Positions 1 to 7,776 of a DNA stretch of 64,000 bases are shown piece by piece; within the stretch, counting starts at the first letter, position 1; each line of letters begins with the position of its first letter. The stretch is from Aquimarina mycalae. Its GTDB lineage: Bacteria > Bacteroidota > Bacteroidia > Flavobacteriales > Flavobacteriaceae. The notes beneath the pieces are model-generated. The model was not told where the DNA came from. It searched no databases and worked only from the letters and a program-made list of their open reading frames with translations. Location of the stretch: NCBI RefSeq assembly GCF_029906345.1, contig NZ_JARYGY010000002.1:101710-165709 (forward strand), written 5' to 3'. The position numbers were made by a program, and so were the translations under genes.

Positions 1-431
1 GAAAAACAGTAAATCTAAAAAAAGGGCAATTCATGAGTCCCGAAGCCATGCAACATGCAGTTAGAAAAGTAAAGGATAGCGGTAGCGACCTTGCAATGAT
101 AACAGATAGAGGAACTATGTTTGGATATCAGGATATGATTGTGGATTTTAGAGGGATACCAACTATGAAACAATATGCTACCACCGTTTTGGATGTTACC
201 CATTCATTACAACAACCCAATCAATCCAGTGGAGTAACAGGAGGAAGACCTGATATGATCGAGACTATTGCCCGTGCAGGAATTGTAACAGGTGTAGATG
301 GATTGTTTATGGAAACTCATTTTGATCCAGCTAATGCAAAAAGTGATGGAGCCAATATGTTAGATCTTCAATATTTAGAAAAACTACTTAGTAATTTAGT
401 AGCTATTAGACAAACGGTCAATTCGTTATAA
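1..431 (+). CDS. kdsA: 3-deoxy-8-phosphooctulonate synthase (KdsA), C-terminal part
   Basis: The reading frame is open from the left edge (KTVNLKKGQFMSPEAM) to a TAA at 429-431, so this is the last half of a gene that starts outside the window. KdsA condenses phosphoenolpyruvate with arabinose-5-phosphate to make KDO-8-phosphate for lipopolysaccharide in the cytoplasm. The visible part carries family signatures: VNLKKGQF, TDRGTMFGYQDMIVDFRG, a TGGRP motif in the loop region and the terminal GVDGLFMETHFDP block with metal/substrate-contacting residues. About 143 codons are seen against a usual length near 270. The ATG at 33 is an internal Met, not the start. The gene converges on the next one and overlaps it by 14 bp. 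Confidence 0.93.
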   Translation, partial: KTVNLKKGQFMSPEAMQHAVRKVKDSGSDLAMITDRGTMFGYQDMIVDFRGIPTMKQYATTVLDVTHSLQQPNQSSGVTGGRPDMIETIARAGIVTGVDGLFMETHFDPANAKSDGANMLDLQYLEKLLSNLVAIRQTVNSL

Positions 432-780
432 ATTTTTCGTTTCTAAAAACATAGGCTTGTTTTAAAATCTCTACAAAAACCTGCTCATCTATTTCATCCT
501 GATTGCGATAGCGAAGAGATTTTACATATTTCCTTTTATCTGATTCTAGCTTTTCTATATGCTTCGTAAAATATTGAGCATTCCAGAATCCTACATCTAC
601 GTACCCTTTTGTTACATTTAAATAGCAAATCGGTGATTTACCTATATAATAAAAAGGCACTCTCCATTTAAATAATAGCTCAACTTCTGGCAATGTAGCT
701 TCTATAATTACCTGTAAATGTAGCAATATAGTCCTAAATGGTTCTGGTTGATTAAGAATGTATTGTTCTGCAGGTTTCAT
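418..780 (-). CDS. DUF1801 domain protein (YdhG/YjhX-like)
   Basis: This 120-residue cytoplasmic protein has the DUF1801 fold signature: an N-terminal helix with ILNQPEPFRTILLHLQ, then EVELLFKWRVPFYY, followed by a short strand reading ICYLNV and the GYVDVGFWNA segment. Family members are small, iron-chaperone-like or of unknown role, so no reaction is assigned. The start is the ATG whose complement lies at 778-780. Its 3' end overlaps the 3' end of kdsA by 14 bp in convergent orientation, with no room for a separate terminator. It appears to be a single-gene transcript. Confidence 0.75.
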   Translation of the reverse strand: MKPAEQYILNQPEPFRTILLHLQVIIEATLPEVELLFKWRVPFYYIGKSPICYLNVTKGYVDVGFWNAQYFTKHIEKLESDKRKYVKSLRYRNQDEIDEQVFVEILKQAYVFRNEKFITN

Positions 781-935
781 ATGGCATATAATCTATCTAA
801 AATTATACTTTTTTCAACTAATAATTATACCCTAATTAATATTCTTTAAAATTAATTTACTTTCTAATAGTAACAAATTCTATATACCTGACATAAACAT
901 CTATATATCCTAATAAACGCTATAACTAATTAACC

Positions 936-3900
936 ATGGAAAATCTTTACAAAAAAATTACCGTAGATATCCCTGAACATCTTACAAAACCAAGCCTTTC
1001 TTTCAAAAAACATACTTGGTTAGCAATGGCAGGACTTATATTATTTGTGATTTCATATATCGCTTTATCCTGGTGGTTTGGGTATACTGCGTATCGATTG
1101 TTTTCGGATTCACTAACAGGAGGAAAAGATGCATTTATGAACTTTCTAATAGGAATTCCTAATTTGTTTCTATTCATATTCATGATAAAGGCATTGTTCT
1201 TTATTAAACGAGGAGGTGATCCAAATCAACAACAAATCACCGAAAAAGATGAACCAATATTATTTAACTATTTATACCAACTTGCTGATGAAGCTGGAGC
1301 CCCAAGACCGCATAAAGTATTTCTATCAAGCAGAGTAAACGCAAGTGTATCTTACGATTTATCAGTACTTAATTTCTTTTTTCCTTCAAAAAAAAACCTA
1401 GAGATTGGTATTGGTCTTATAAACGTGCTAAACCTTGGTGAATTTAAGGCTGTACTTGCACATGAATTTGGACATTTTGCTCAGAGATCTATGCTTGTTG
1501 GGAGATGGGTATATATGTCACATCAAATTGCAGCACATATCATTGGAAGAAGAGATGCACTGGATAACATCCTTCAAACCATTTCTTATTTAGACCTAAG
1601 AATAGCCTGGATAGGATGGATTCTGTCAATTATTGTGTGGTCAATTAGAGCAGTCATAGAGATTTTCTTTAAAATAGTCGTTATTGCTCATAGGGCACTT
1701 TCCAGAGAAATGGAATTTCATGCGGATCTTATCGCTGTTTCTTTAACAGGAAGTGATGCTCTTATACATGCGTTGCATCGACTACAAGCCGCAGATGATG
1801 CATATGACAAATCATTAAACATGGTTCATCTTGCTCTTAATAAAGAAAAGGCAGTTGTAGATATGTTTGCTTTACAGACCAATGCAATAGAAAGAATGGC
1901 GTTTATCTTAAACGAGAAAGATTATGGAGCTTCTCCTGAAGTCCCGTTAAAAAATCCTGAGGAAAATAGAATATTCACATCAAAGTTAGCTAACCCACCA
2001 AAAATGTGGGCAACCCATCCAGCGGATCATGATCGAGAAAACAATGCTAAAAAAGTATACATAAAAGCTGCTATCGATAATCGTTCTGCTTGGGAGTTAT
2101 TCTCAAATCCAGAAGAAACGAAAAAGAATATCACTGCGGCCTTAATAGAAACTGCAAACATAAAAACAACTCCTCTTCCTACAGAAGAGAGTATTATCGA
2201 TCAGAATAAGATATTTGACAAAGTATATTATCATCCAAAATACAGAGGTGTATATCTAGATCGAGAGTTTCTTAGATATTATGAAAATCCAAATGATATT
2301 TATCTTCAAAATTCGACCTTCTCAGATTTAAAAAAAGAAATAAACGCTTTATATCCAGAATCTTTAAATGAGGATCTGGAAATCCTTAAGACCATCAATG
2401 AAGAGCAGGTAATGCTTACCGCATTAAAAGAAAAAATTCTTACCGCTCCTGGAGGAGTAATTATGTATCGAGGAGAACAAATCAACAGAAAGGATTTGCC
2501 AGAAGTAATCCAAAATGTCGAAAGAGAATTGACAGAAGCGCAAGAAAAAATTCAATCTCACGATAAATTGAGTCGATCGGTATCTCTAAAAGCAGCCAAA
2601 CAAATAGGAAATGGATGGGATCAATACTTAAATAACTTGGTGAATATTATACACTATTCAGAACATAACAGAGCGAATGTTGAGGATTCTGAAAATGTAC
2701 TTTATAACGTACTGAATGTTGTAATGGCGGATGGAAGAGTTACTTCATCAGAATTAGACAGATTATTAAGAGTGGCGAATGATCTCCATGGAGTTTTGCA
2801 AAAGGTATATTCAAATACCAATAGTATTAAATTGTCAAAAGAATTTTTAGACAAATTAGAAACCAAAAACTGGGAAGAATTTATTGGAAAATTTGATTTA
2901 GTCCATGCAGATAAGGATAATATCAACGAATGGATGAAAGTTATCGAAAGTTGGATAAATACTGCAAAGTCTTCGTTATTTACGCTACGTTCTTTAGCTC
3001 TAGAAAGTTTATTAAAAGGTGAAGAATATGTCAACAACCTAGTTCTTCTGGATGAAATTTCTAATGATTCAGCTCCTTCACTTTCCACATTACCCGAAAA
3101 ATACAACCTACTCAAACCAGGCATGGAAAGACCTATACAAAAAAAGCTTGGATGGTGGGATCGTTTTCAGACATCAGATGGAATCATTCCCTCAATTGCC
3201 AAATTAGCAGTTGCTGGAGTAATTGTAGGAGCAACAGTTTTTGCAGGAAGTTATGTTGGCACTTCGTCTCTTGCTATTTATAACGGTTTAGCAAAAGATG
3301 TAATTGTTCAAGTTAATGATAAGGAGATTGAATTATCCCCTTATTCTTCAGAAAAAATAGAACTTACCATATTAGAAGATCTTAATATTCGAACAACTTC
3401 TCTTGATAATGGAACAGAAATAGAAACATTTTCTCCTGAAACAGAATCCACATCTAAGACCTATGTTTACAATATTGCTAACGCGGCAGCTTTAGTTAAA
3501 TGGACAGCATTTTACGGAGGCCAATCCTATAACAACGATAAACGTTTAGGGGCTTCCAGATGGAGTATTACCAATGCAGATTATGTTTTAGAACAACCAC
3601 CTAATACAGTTTCGACAAGCGGTGGATCTACGACAAGAGATGTACTGGAAGCTTACAGCAACTATGACCCTGTATCTTTGATCAACATGGTATCATCTGA
3701 AGATGAAATCAATGCTATGATATCGTCACACGCTATATGGGATAGCAGGGAATCTGTTCATATTATGACTTGGTTGGCAGTGGCACAAAAACTGGATAAT
3801 TTTGATACTATTCTTGAAGAAAGACTACAAAAAAACCCTGATGATCCAATGCTACTTAGAATGCAACAAGAAGGAGCTGAAGGGGAAGAAAAGGAGAAAA

Positions 3901-4754
3901 TATGTGCCAATCATAGTGATTTAGCAGTGTCTAATCCAAATAATGCTAATTATTATTACCTAAAAACACGTTGCTTACAAGAAGGATCTATACAAAATGA
4001 TGCCTTTAAATCGGGTTATAAAAAATGGCCAGATAATCCGTGGTTAGCCTTTGCTTCAGGATATATATATGCAGCAGAAGAAAATTGGGAAATGGCCGAA
4101 AAAAGCATGAAAACAGCTATAACAAAAGAACCCGCTCTTAGCTATTACATTAGTATGGATTTAAAGAGAATTCAAAACATGTTAGGGAGAGATACCAAGA
4201 ATTCTTTCAAGAGAAACTTTCAGGTAGACTATCTGGATTACGTGGAAAAACTGGAAAAAGCAAGTTTTGATATTAAATCTTCACCTGATTATGCATACAG
4301 TCTGTTAAACAAGGGACAGCTAAAGGAGGCCATCAATCACACTAGAAACGATAAATTACAAGATTTTATTATTAGATATGCTGCCGCCTCTGATGGCGCA
4401 GATCAATCTATTATAGAATCTGCACTTTCGCTAGGAATAGAAAAAGGAATCAATGCGTATACAATCTGGTCTGCATTGGGATTAGCGGTTAGAGAAAATA
4501 AAGATATAGCACTATACAGATCCAAAATCAAGGAATTTTATCCCGAAGATGAGAACAAAATATTCGAATTCATTGATTTAGTAAAAAGCAATAATCTAAA
4601 AGTAGCCAAACAAAAATTGGGAGATATAAGGCCTTTGGAACTGGGTTCTTTTTATTCTTTAGGAACTATCATTTTAAAAGACAAAGCACCGAAACAATGG
4701 AGAGCAAATGCTAAAGGATTATTGTTTCTTAACGAAGGTCCTTATTTTAAGTAA
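936..4754 (+). CDS. M48 family metallopeptidase with TerB-like and TPR-like regions
   Basis: This is a 1272-residue membrane-anchored zinc peptidase. Two membrane segments lie near residues 28-50 and 70-92. The M48 motif HEFGH is at residues 176-180, and the third ligand is probably E260 in EMEFHAD. A third hydrophobic stretch follows the catalytic core. Around residue 590 the sequence VVMADGRVTSSELDRLL resembles a TerB-like domain. Another membrane segment (IAKLAVAGVIVGATVFAG) lies near residue 760, and the C-terminal 400 residues are helical and TPR-like. M48 members such as HtpX are usually under 500 residues, so this is a large multidomain form. The gene stands alone, with a terminator just after it. 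Its substrate is unknown; envelope protein quality control is an inference. Confidence 0.88.
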   Translation: MENLYKKITVDIPEHLTKPSLSFKKHTWLAMAGLILFVISYIALSWWFGYTAYRLFSDSLTGGKDAFMNFLIGIPNLFLFIFMIKALFFIKRGGDPNQQQITEKDEPILFNYLYQLADEAGAPRPHKVFLSSRVNASVSYDLSVLNFFFPSKKNLEIGIGLINVLNLGEFKAVLAHEFGHFAQRSMLVGRWVYMSHQIAAHIIGRRDALDNILQTISYLDLRIAWIGWILSIIVWSIRAVIEIFFKIVVIAHRALSREMEFHADLIAVSLTGSDALIHALHRLQAADDAYDKSLNMVHLALNKEKAVVDMFALQTNAIERMAFILNEKDYGASPEVPLKNPEENRIFTSKLANPPKMWATHPADHDRENNAKKVYIKAAIDNRSAWELFSNPEETKKNITAALIETANIKTTPLPTEESIIDQNKIFDKVYYHPKYRGVYLDREFLRYYENPNDIYLQNSTFSDLKKEINALYPESLNEDLEILKTINEEQVMLTALKEKILTAPGGVIMYRGEQINRKDLPEVIQNVERELTEAQEKIQSHDKLSRSVSLKAAKQIGNGWDQYLNNLVNIIHYSEHNRANVEDSENVLYNVLNVVMADGRVTSSELDRLLRVANDLHGVLQKVYSNTNSIKLSKEFLDKLETKNWEEFIGKFDLVHADKDNINEWMKVIESWINTAKSSLFTLRSLALESLLKGEEYVNNLVLLDEISNDSAPSLSTLPEKYNLLKPGMERPIQKKLGWWDRFQTSDGIIPSIAKLAVAGVIVGATVFAGSYVGTSSLAIYNGLAKDVIVQVNDKEIELSPYSSEKIELTILEDLNIRTTSLDNGTEIETFSPETESTSKTYVYNIANAAALVKWTAFYGGQSYNNDKRLGASRWSITNADYVLEQPPNTVSTSGGSTTRDVLEAYSNYDPVSLINMVSSEDEINAMISSHAIWDSRESVHIMTWLAVAQKLDNFDTILEERLQKNPDDPMLLRMQQEGAEGEEKEKICANHSDLAVSNPNNANYYYLKTRCLQEGSIQNDAFKSGYKKWPDNPWLAFASGYIYAAEENWEMAEKSMKTAITKEPALSYYISMDLKRIQNMLGRDTKNSFKRNFQVDYLDYVEKLEKASFDIKSSPDYAYSLLNKGQLKEAINHTRNDKLQDFIIRYAAASDGADQSIIESALSLGIEKGINAYTIWSALGLAVRENKDIALYRSKIKEFYPEDENKIFEFIDLVKSNNLKVAKQKLGDIRPLELGSFYSLGTIILKDKAPKQWRANAKGLLFLNEGPYFK

Positions 4755-4774
4755 ATAACAATACATATTTCTAA

Positions 4775-4809
4775 AAACGATGATGGTATACACTGTCATC
4801 GTTTTTTTT
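4775..4809 (+). terminator. Rho-independent terminator of the M48 gene
   Basis: A perfect 9-bp inverted repeat AAACGATGA/TCATCGTTT (4775-4783 and 4796-4804) is followed by a T run, 21 bp after the stop codon. Confidence 0.85.
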
Positions 4810-4899
4810 ATTGTCTAAAAAACGAAGGAAAAACAGGTCATAACACGGGAAACAAAACTTAATTACTTTTAAAACTTGCACAATTCAATATTTTGATTT

Positions 4900-4918
4900 T
4901 ACTTTGTATTTCAAAGTA
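4900..4918. promoter_or_regulatory. Palindromic operator, copy 1 (TACTTTG-N5-CAAAGTA)
   Basis: The 19-bp inverted repeat TACTTTGTATTTCAAAGTA lies just before the ATG at 4928. Its left arm overlaps a TTACTTTG sequence resembling the Bacteroidota -7 box TAnnTTTG. A second copy differing by one base lies at 6288-6306. A winged-helix regulator is encoded between them at 5963. A repressor site over the core promoter is the simplest reading. Confidence 0.7.
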
Positions 4919-4927
4919 CTTTATAAT

Positions 4928-5539
4928 ATGAGCACAGAAGATTATTTAAAAGATATCACTGAAATCAAAGATATGATGAATAAGTCATCACGTTTTTTTT
5001 CGCTCAGTGGTTTATCAGGAATACTAGCAGGAATCTATGCATTGATAGGAGCAGCTGTTGCTTATTATCTGGTAAGTGTTAGCGGAAGAGAATATCTAAT
5101 CTTAGATGGTAAAATATTTAATTACATTTTAATTGATCTAGCCGCAATCGCTTTTTTAAGTGTACTTACTGCTGCTATATTAAGTAGTAGAAAAGCAAAA
5201 AGAAACAATGAATCTTTATGGAATTCGGCTTCTAAGCGATTATTAAGTGCTTTTCTAATCCCGTTAATCACTGGTGGAATCTTTATCCTCATAAAAATCT
5301 ACAACAATCATTATGGACTTACAGGTTCATTAATGTTGATTTTTTATGGATTAGCGTTAGTAAATGCTTCCAAATACACTATTGGCAATGTAAAATATTT
5401 AGGGTATATAGAAATTGTACTCGGTTTAATATGCTCTATATTTCCAACATACGGATTTTGGTTCTGGGTGGCAGGATTTGGAATCATGCATATCATATAC
5501 GGCAGTCTCATCTACTTTACACACGATAGACATGGATAA
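4928..5539 (+). CDS. Multi-pass inner-membrane protein of the CreD locus
   Basis: This 203-residue protein has a short acidic/basic N-terminus (MSTEDYLKDITEIKDMM) and five or six hydrophobic segments covering roughly residues 26-48, 64-85, 104-123, 130-151 and 157-197. I recognise no catalytic motif; proteins of this shape commonly precede a small winged-helix regulator and CreD in Flavobacteriaceae. An in-frame TTG at 4904 lies inside the operator palindrome and probably in the promoter, so the ATG at 4928 is preferred. The stop codon overlaps the start of the next gene by 8 bp, indicating co-transcription. Function unknown. Confidence 0.75.
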   Translation: MSTEDYLKDITEIKDMMNKSSRFFSLSGLSGILAGIYALIGAAVAYYLVSVSGREYLILDGKIFNYILIDLAAIAFLSVLTAAILSSRKAKRNNESLWNSASKRLLSAFLIPLITGGIFILIKIYNNHYGLTGSLMLIFYGLALVNASKYTIGNVKYLGYIEIVLGLICSIFPTYGFWFWVAGFGIMHIIYGSLIYFTHDRHG

Positions 5540-5900
5540 GGTTTCAAAAATTATTATGATAGTACTATGTGCTACTATAAACTCTTGTACTTTTTTTAAC
5601 AAAGAAGAGATTCAGTTTGAGATCATAAATAATTCAGATTTTGCACTTAAAAATGTAAAAGTATCTACTTCAGAAAAATTAACAACGCAAAAGTTTGATA
5701 GTATTGAACCTAAAGAAAATATAGTGGATTTTCTTTCTATGAAAAATAATACTCAGGATGGAAGTTACACTATAGAATTTACCAGAATTAATAACAACAA
5801 AGAAGAAAACAAGTATGGCTATTACACTAATGGAACGCCTTTAGAAGATAGTATAAAGTTTAATATTCAAAATGATACAATAATTGTTGAATTTAATTGA
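5532..5900 (+). CDS. Small lipoprotein of the CreD locus
   Basis: The product has 122 residues with a lipoprotein signal peptide: a basic start (MDKVSK), a hydrophobic core (IIMIVLCATI) and the lipobox NSC, followed by a periplasmic domain of mixed strands. The ATG at 5532 is preferred over an upstream TTG at 5478 because only it places the signal peptide at the N-terminus; it overlaps the previous stop by 8 bp. No family is recognised. Position suggests an envelope role together with the membrane protein upstream. Confidence 0.6.
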   Translation: MDKVSKIIMIVLCATINSCTFFNKEEIQFEIINNSDFALKNVKVSTSEKLTTQKFDSIEPKENIVDFLSMKNNTQDGSYTIEFTRINNNKEENKYGYYTNGTPLEDSIKFNIQNDTIIVEFN

Positions 5901-5962
5901 ATTAGTTACACACAAATATTTATTTTGCCAATCATTGTAAAGGTCAAAAAGTCTCATCTACG

Positions 5963-6268
5963 ATGAGAAATGATATGAAAAATATAATAGGAAATATAAA
6001 TAAAGCTTTTGATCATAGAATTCGATTAGGGATTATGTCAATCCTTATGGTAAATGAATATGCAGATTTTAAAACACTAAAAGAACTCCTTGGAGCTACA
6101 GATGGTAATTTAGCAAGTCATACCAAAGCTCTGGAGAAAGAAGAATACATCATAGTAGAAAAATCATTTATTGGCAGAAAGCCAAACACCAAATATAGTA
6201 CCACTAAAAAAGGGCGCGAAGCCTTTAAAAAACATGTAGAGGCTATTGAAAAGTTACTAAAACAATAG
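5963..6268 (+). CDS. Winged-helix transcriptional regulator (MarR/ArsR-like)
   Basis: This is a 101-residue single-domain DNA-binding protein. The order is: helix FDHRIRLGIMSILMVNE, helix-turn-helix FKTLKELLGATDGNLASHTKALEKEEYI, and wing VEKSFIGRKPNTKYSTTKKGREAF. This architecture is typical of small regulators encoded beside creD in Flavobacteria. A second ATG at 5975 (MKNIIGNINKAF) may be the true start. The 19-bp palindromes at 4900 and 6288 flank its gene on both sides and are its best candidate operators. A ligand-binding domain is not evident, so the signal is unknown. Confidence 0.85.
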   Translation: MRNDMKNIIGNINKAFDHRIRLGIMSILMVNEYADFKTLKELLGATDGNLASHTKALEKEEYIIVEKSFIGRKPNTKYSTTKKGREAFKKHVEAIEKLLKQ

Positions 6269-6287
6269 CTATATTTTTTTATTAATT

Positions 6288-6306
6288 TACTTTGAATTTC
6301 AAAGTA
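6288..6306. promoter_or_regulatory. Palindromic operator, copy 2 (TACTTTG-N5-CAAAGTA)
   Basis: TACTTTGAATTTCAAAGTA differs from copy 1 by one spacer base and lies 15 bp before the ATG at 6322, immediately downstream of the regulator gene. Its left arm again overlaps the probable -7 box. The repeated position over the promoter argues for shared negative control of both transcription units. Confidence 0.7.
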
Positions 6307-6321
6307 CTTTTAAAACACAAA

Positions 6322-6783
6322 ATGAGATCAATATTATTAGAATTTTTATATGAATGTAGTAAAATCCCTTACCAAAAATGGTTTAAGAAAGAGGAGCCTT
6401 GGGATATATCCATATCGCAATTATTGAAACACCCAAAATCCAGCCTGGGATTTCATTTAGGAACTTTCTTGCTACAACATGATTTTACTCCTCAACCTAA
6501 ATTAGAAAATCACGATGTATTTCATGTACTCACTAAAACTGGAATCACAGTTCCTGAAGAAATATCTATGCAATACTATCTTATGGGTAATGGGAAAAGA
6601 AGTATATACCTATATACCGTAATTTTTATTGGCACGCTACTCTATCCAGACAAATTTCGATTATTTAAGACTGCATATAGAAAAGGCAGAAACGCGCTTA
6701 CATTTCATCAACTGGATTTCAAGAAATTATTAAATCAATCACTAGATACTATACGAATAACATTTTTAATCACTATCAAATGA
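6322..6783 (+). CDS. Coq4-like protein
   Basis: This 153-residue protein contains HDVFHVLTKTGITVPEE. That is an exact match to the Coq4 metal-binding motif HDxxHx11E, with H64, D65, H68 and E80. In mitochondria and proteobacteria Coq4 is tied to ubiquinone synthesis, whereas Flavobacteriaceae normally use menaquinone, so a different isoprenoid or lipid ligand is likely here. The ATG at 6322 is chosen because the in-frame TTG at 6292 lies in the operator. The gene overlaps the next by an ATGA junction, marking the start of a four-gene operon ending with creD. Confidence 0.72.
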   Translation: MRSILLEFLYECSKIPYQKWFKKEEPWDISISQLLKHPKSSLGFHLGTFLLQHDFTPQPKLENHDVFHVLTKTGITVPEEISMQYYLMGNGKRSIYLYTVIFIGTLLYPDKFRLFKTAYRKGRNALTFHQLDFKKLLNQSLDTIRITFLITIK

Positions 6784-7094
6784 AAATAATACAATCCATA
6801 AATAAAAATGCACTTATTATAGCTACTATTAGCTTTTTAATAGGAACTATACTCCTATTATTACAATTGATTATAGGTTGGGAGCAACTGATCTTTATTG
6901 GTATTTTTTATGTACTAATTGCTAGCGCACTTAACGGAATTACCTTTATAGGATTATTAGCCAACACAATAATCAACTATCACTATTATAAAGAAAATCT
7001 AGTAACCATTTCTATATGCTTACTCAATATTCCTATTGCAATTGGATACATTTCTTTAGTAATCAACAATCCTTTTCATAATACTTTTTTATAA
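6780..7094 (+). CDS. Small membrane protein between coq4-like and DUF1361 genes
   Basis: This 104-residue protein has three clear hydrophobic segments (about residues 11-30, 35-61 and 75-95) and no charged catalytic motif. It overlaps the preceding gene by 4 bp (ATGA) and shares one base with the next start (TAATG), so it is translated as part of the same operon. I do not recognise the family. A role as an accessory membrane subunit of the CreD locus is only an inference. Confidence 0.6.
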   Translation: MKIIQSINKNALIIATISFLIGTILLLLQLIIGWEQLIFIGIFYVLIASALNGITFIGLLANTIINYHYYKENLVTISICLLNIPIAIGYISLVINNPFHNTFL

Positions 7095-7747
7095 TGAATA
7101 CCATATATAAACAACTGCCTTTTATCAAAGGTTTTAGTATTGCTGTATTTTTCAGTATCCTTCTACTCTTCATCAGAATTGTAAGAGTTGAATCCACATT
7201 TTTTCTATTTCTAGTATGGAATCTATTTTTGGCCTGTATTCCTTATGTTATCACTACTGTACTAAGTTTTAAAAAAGTACATGAAAATCGGTTCTTATTT
7301 GGAATAGGATTCATGGCTTGGTTAGCTTTTTTACCTAATGCACCGTATATTCTAACTGATTTTCAGCATATTCGAGTAAGCACATTACATTCTGTATGGT
7401 TTGATGTACTGCTTATACTATCTTTTGCTATCAATGGTATGATCATCGGTTTTGCATCCCTAAAAACCATGCAACAATTACTTCAGAAACATTGCTCAGT
7501 TAAAACCACACATATTATAACATACTTAGTACTATTATTATGTGGTTTTGGTATCTATCTAGGCAGAGTACTGCGCTGGAATAGTTGGGATATCCTTCAG
7601 CATCCATTAGATATTTTGGCAGATATAGCCAAGCGTGTTTTATTTCCGATAGAACACATAAACACTTGGGGATTTACCATTGGATTTGGTGGATTTCTAA
7701 TCATTACTTATCACCTAATTCAATATTACCACAAAGAAAATAGCTAA
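7094..7747 (+). CDS. DUF1361 domain membrane protein
   Basis: This 217-residue multi-pass membrane protein has the DUF1361 hallmarks NLFLACIPYVIT near residue 47 and FLPNAPYILTDFQHI near residue 75, plus a late GRVLRWNSWDIL block. It has about six membrane segments. The biochemical role of the family is not established. It is translationally coupled to the gene before it and lies 29 bp before creD, an arrangement common in Flavobacteria. Confidence 0.83.
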   Translation: MNTIYKQLPFIKGFSIAVFFSILLLFIRIVRVESTFFLFLVWNLFLACIPYVITTVLSFKKVHENRFLFGIGFMAWLAFLPNAPYILTDFQHIRVSTLHSVWFDVLLILSFAINGMIIGFASLKTMQQLLQKHCSVKTTHIITYLVLLLCGFGIYLGRVLRWNSWDILQHPLDILADIAKRVLFPIEHINTWGFTIGFGGFLIITYHLIQYYHKENS

Positions 7748-7776
7748 AAATATAATCACTATAAATTTTAAAAACT

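Noticed and set aside
2702..3124. A 140-codon leftward frame inside the M48 gene
   Set aside because: It is an antisense shadow of a strong coding frame and shows no recognisable domain.
4904..4927. TTG start that would add eight residues to the CreD-locus membrane protein
   Set aside because: The TTG lies within the palindromic operator and -7 region; the ATG at 4928 is the better start.
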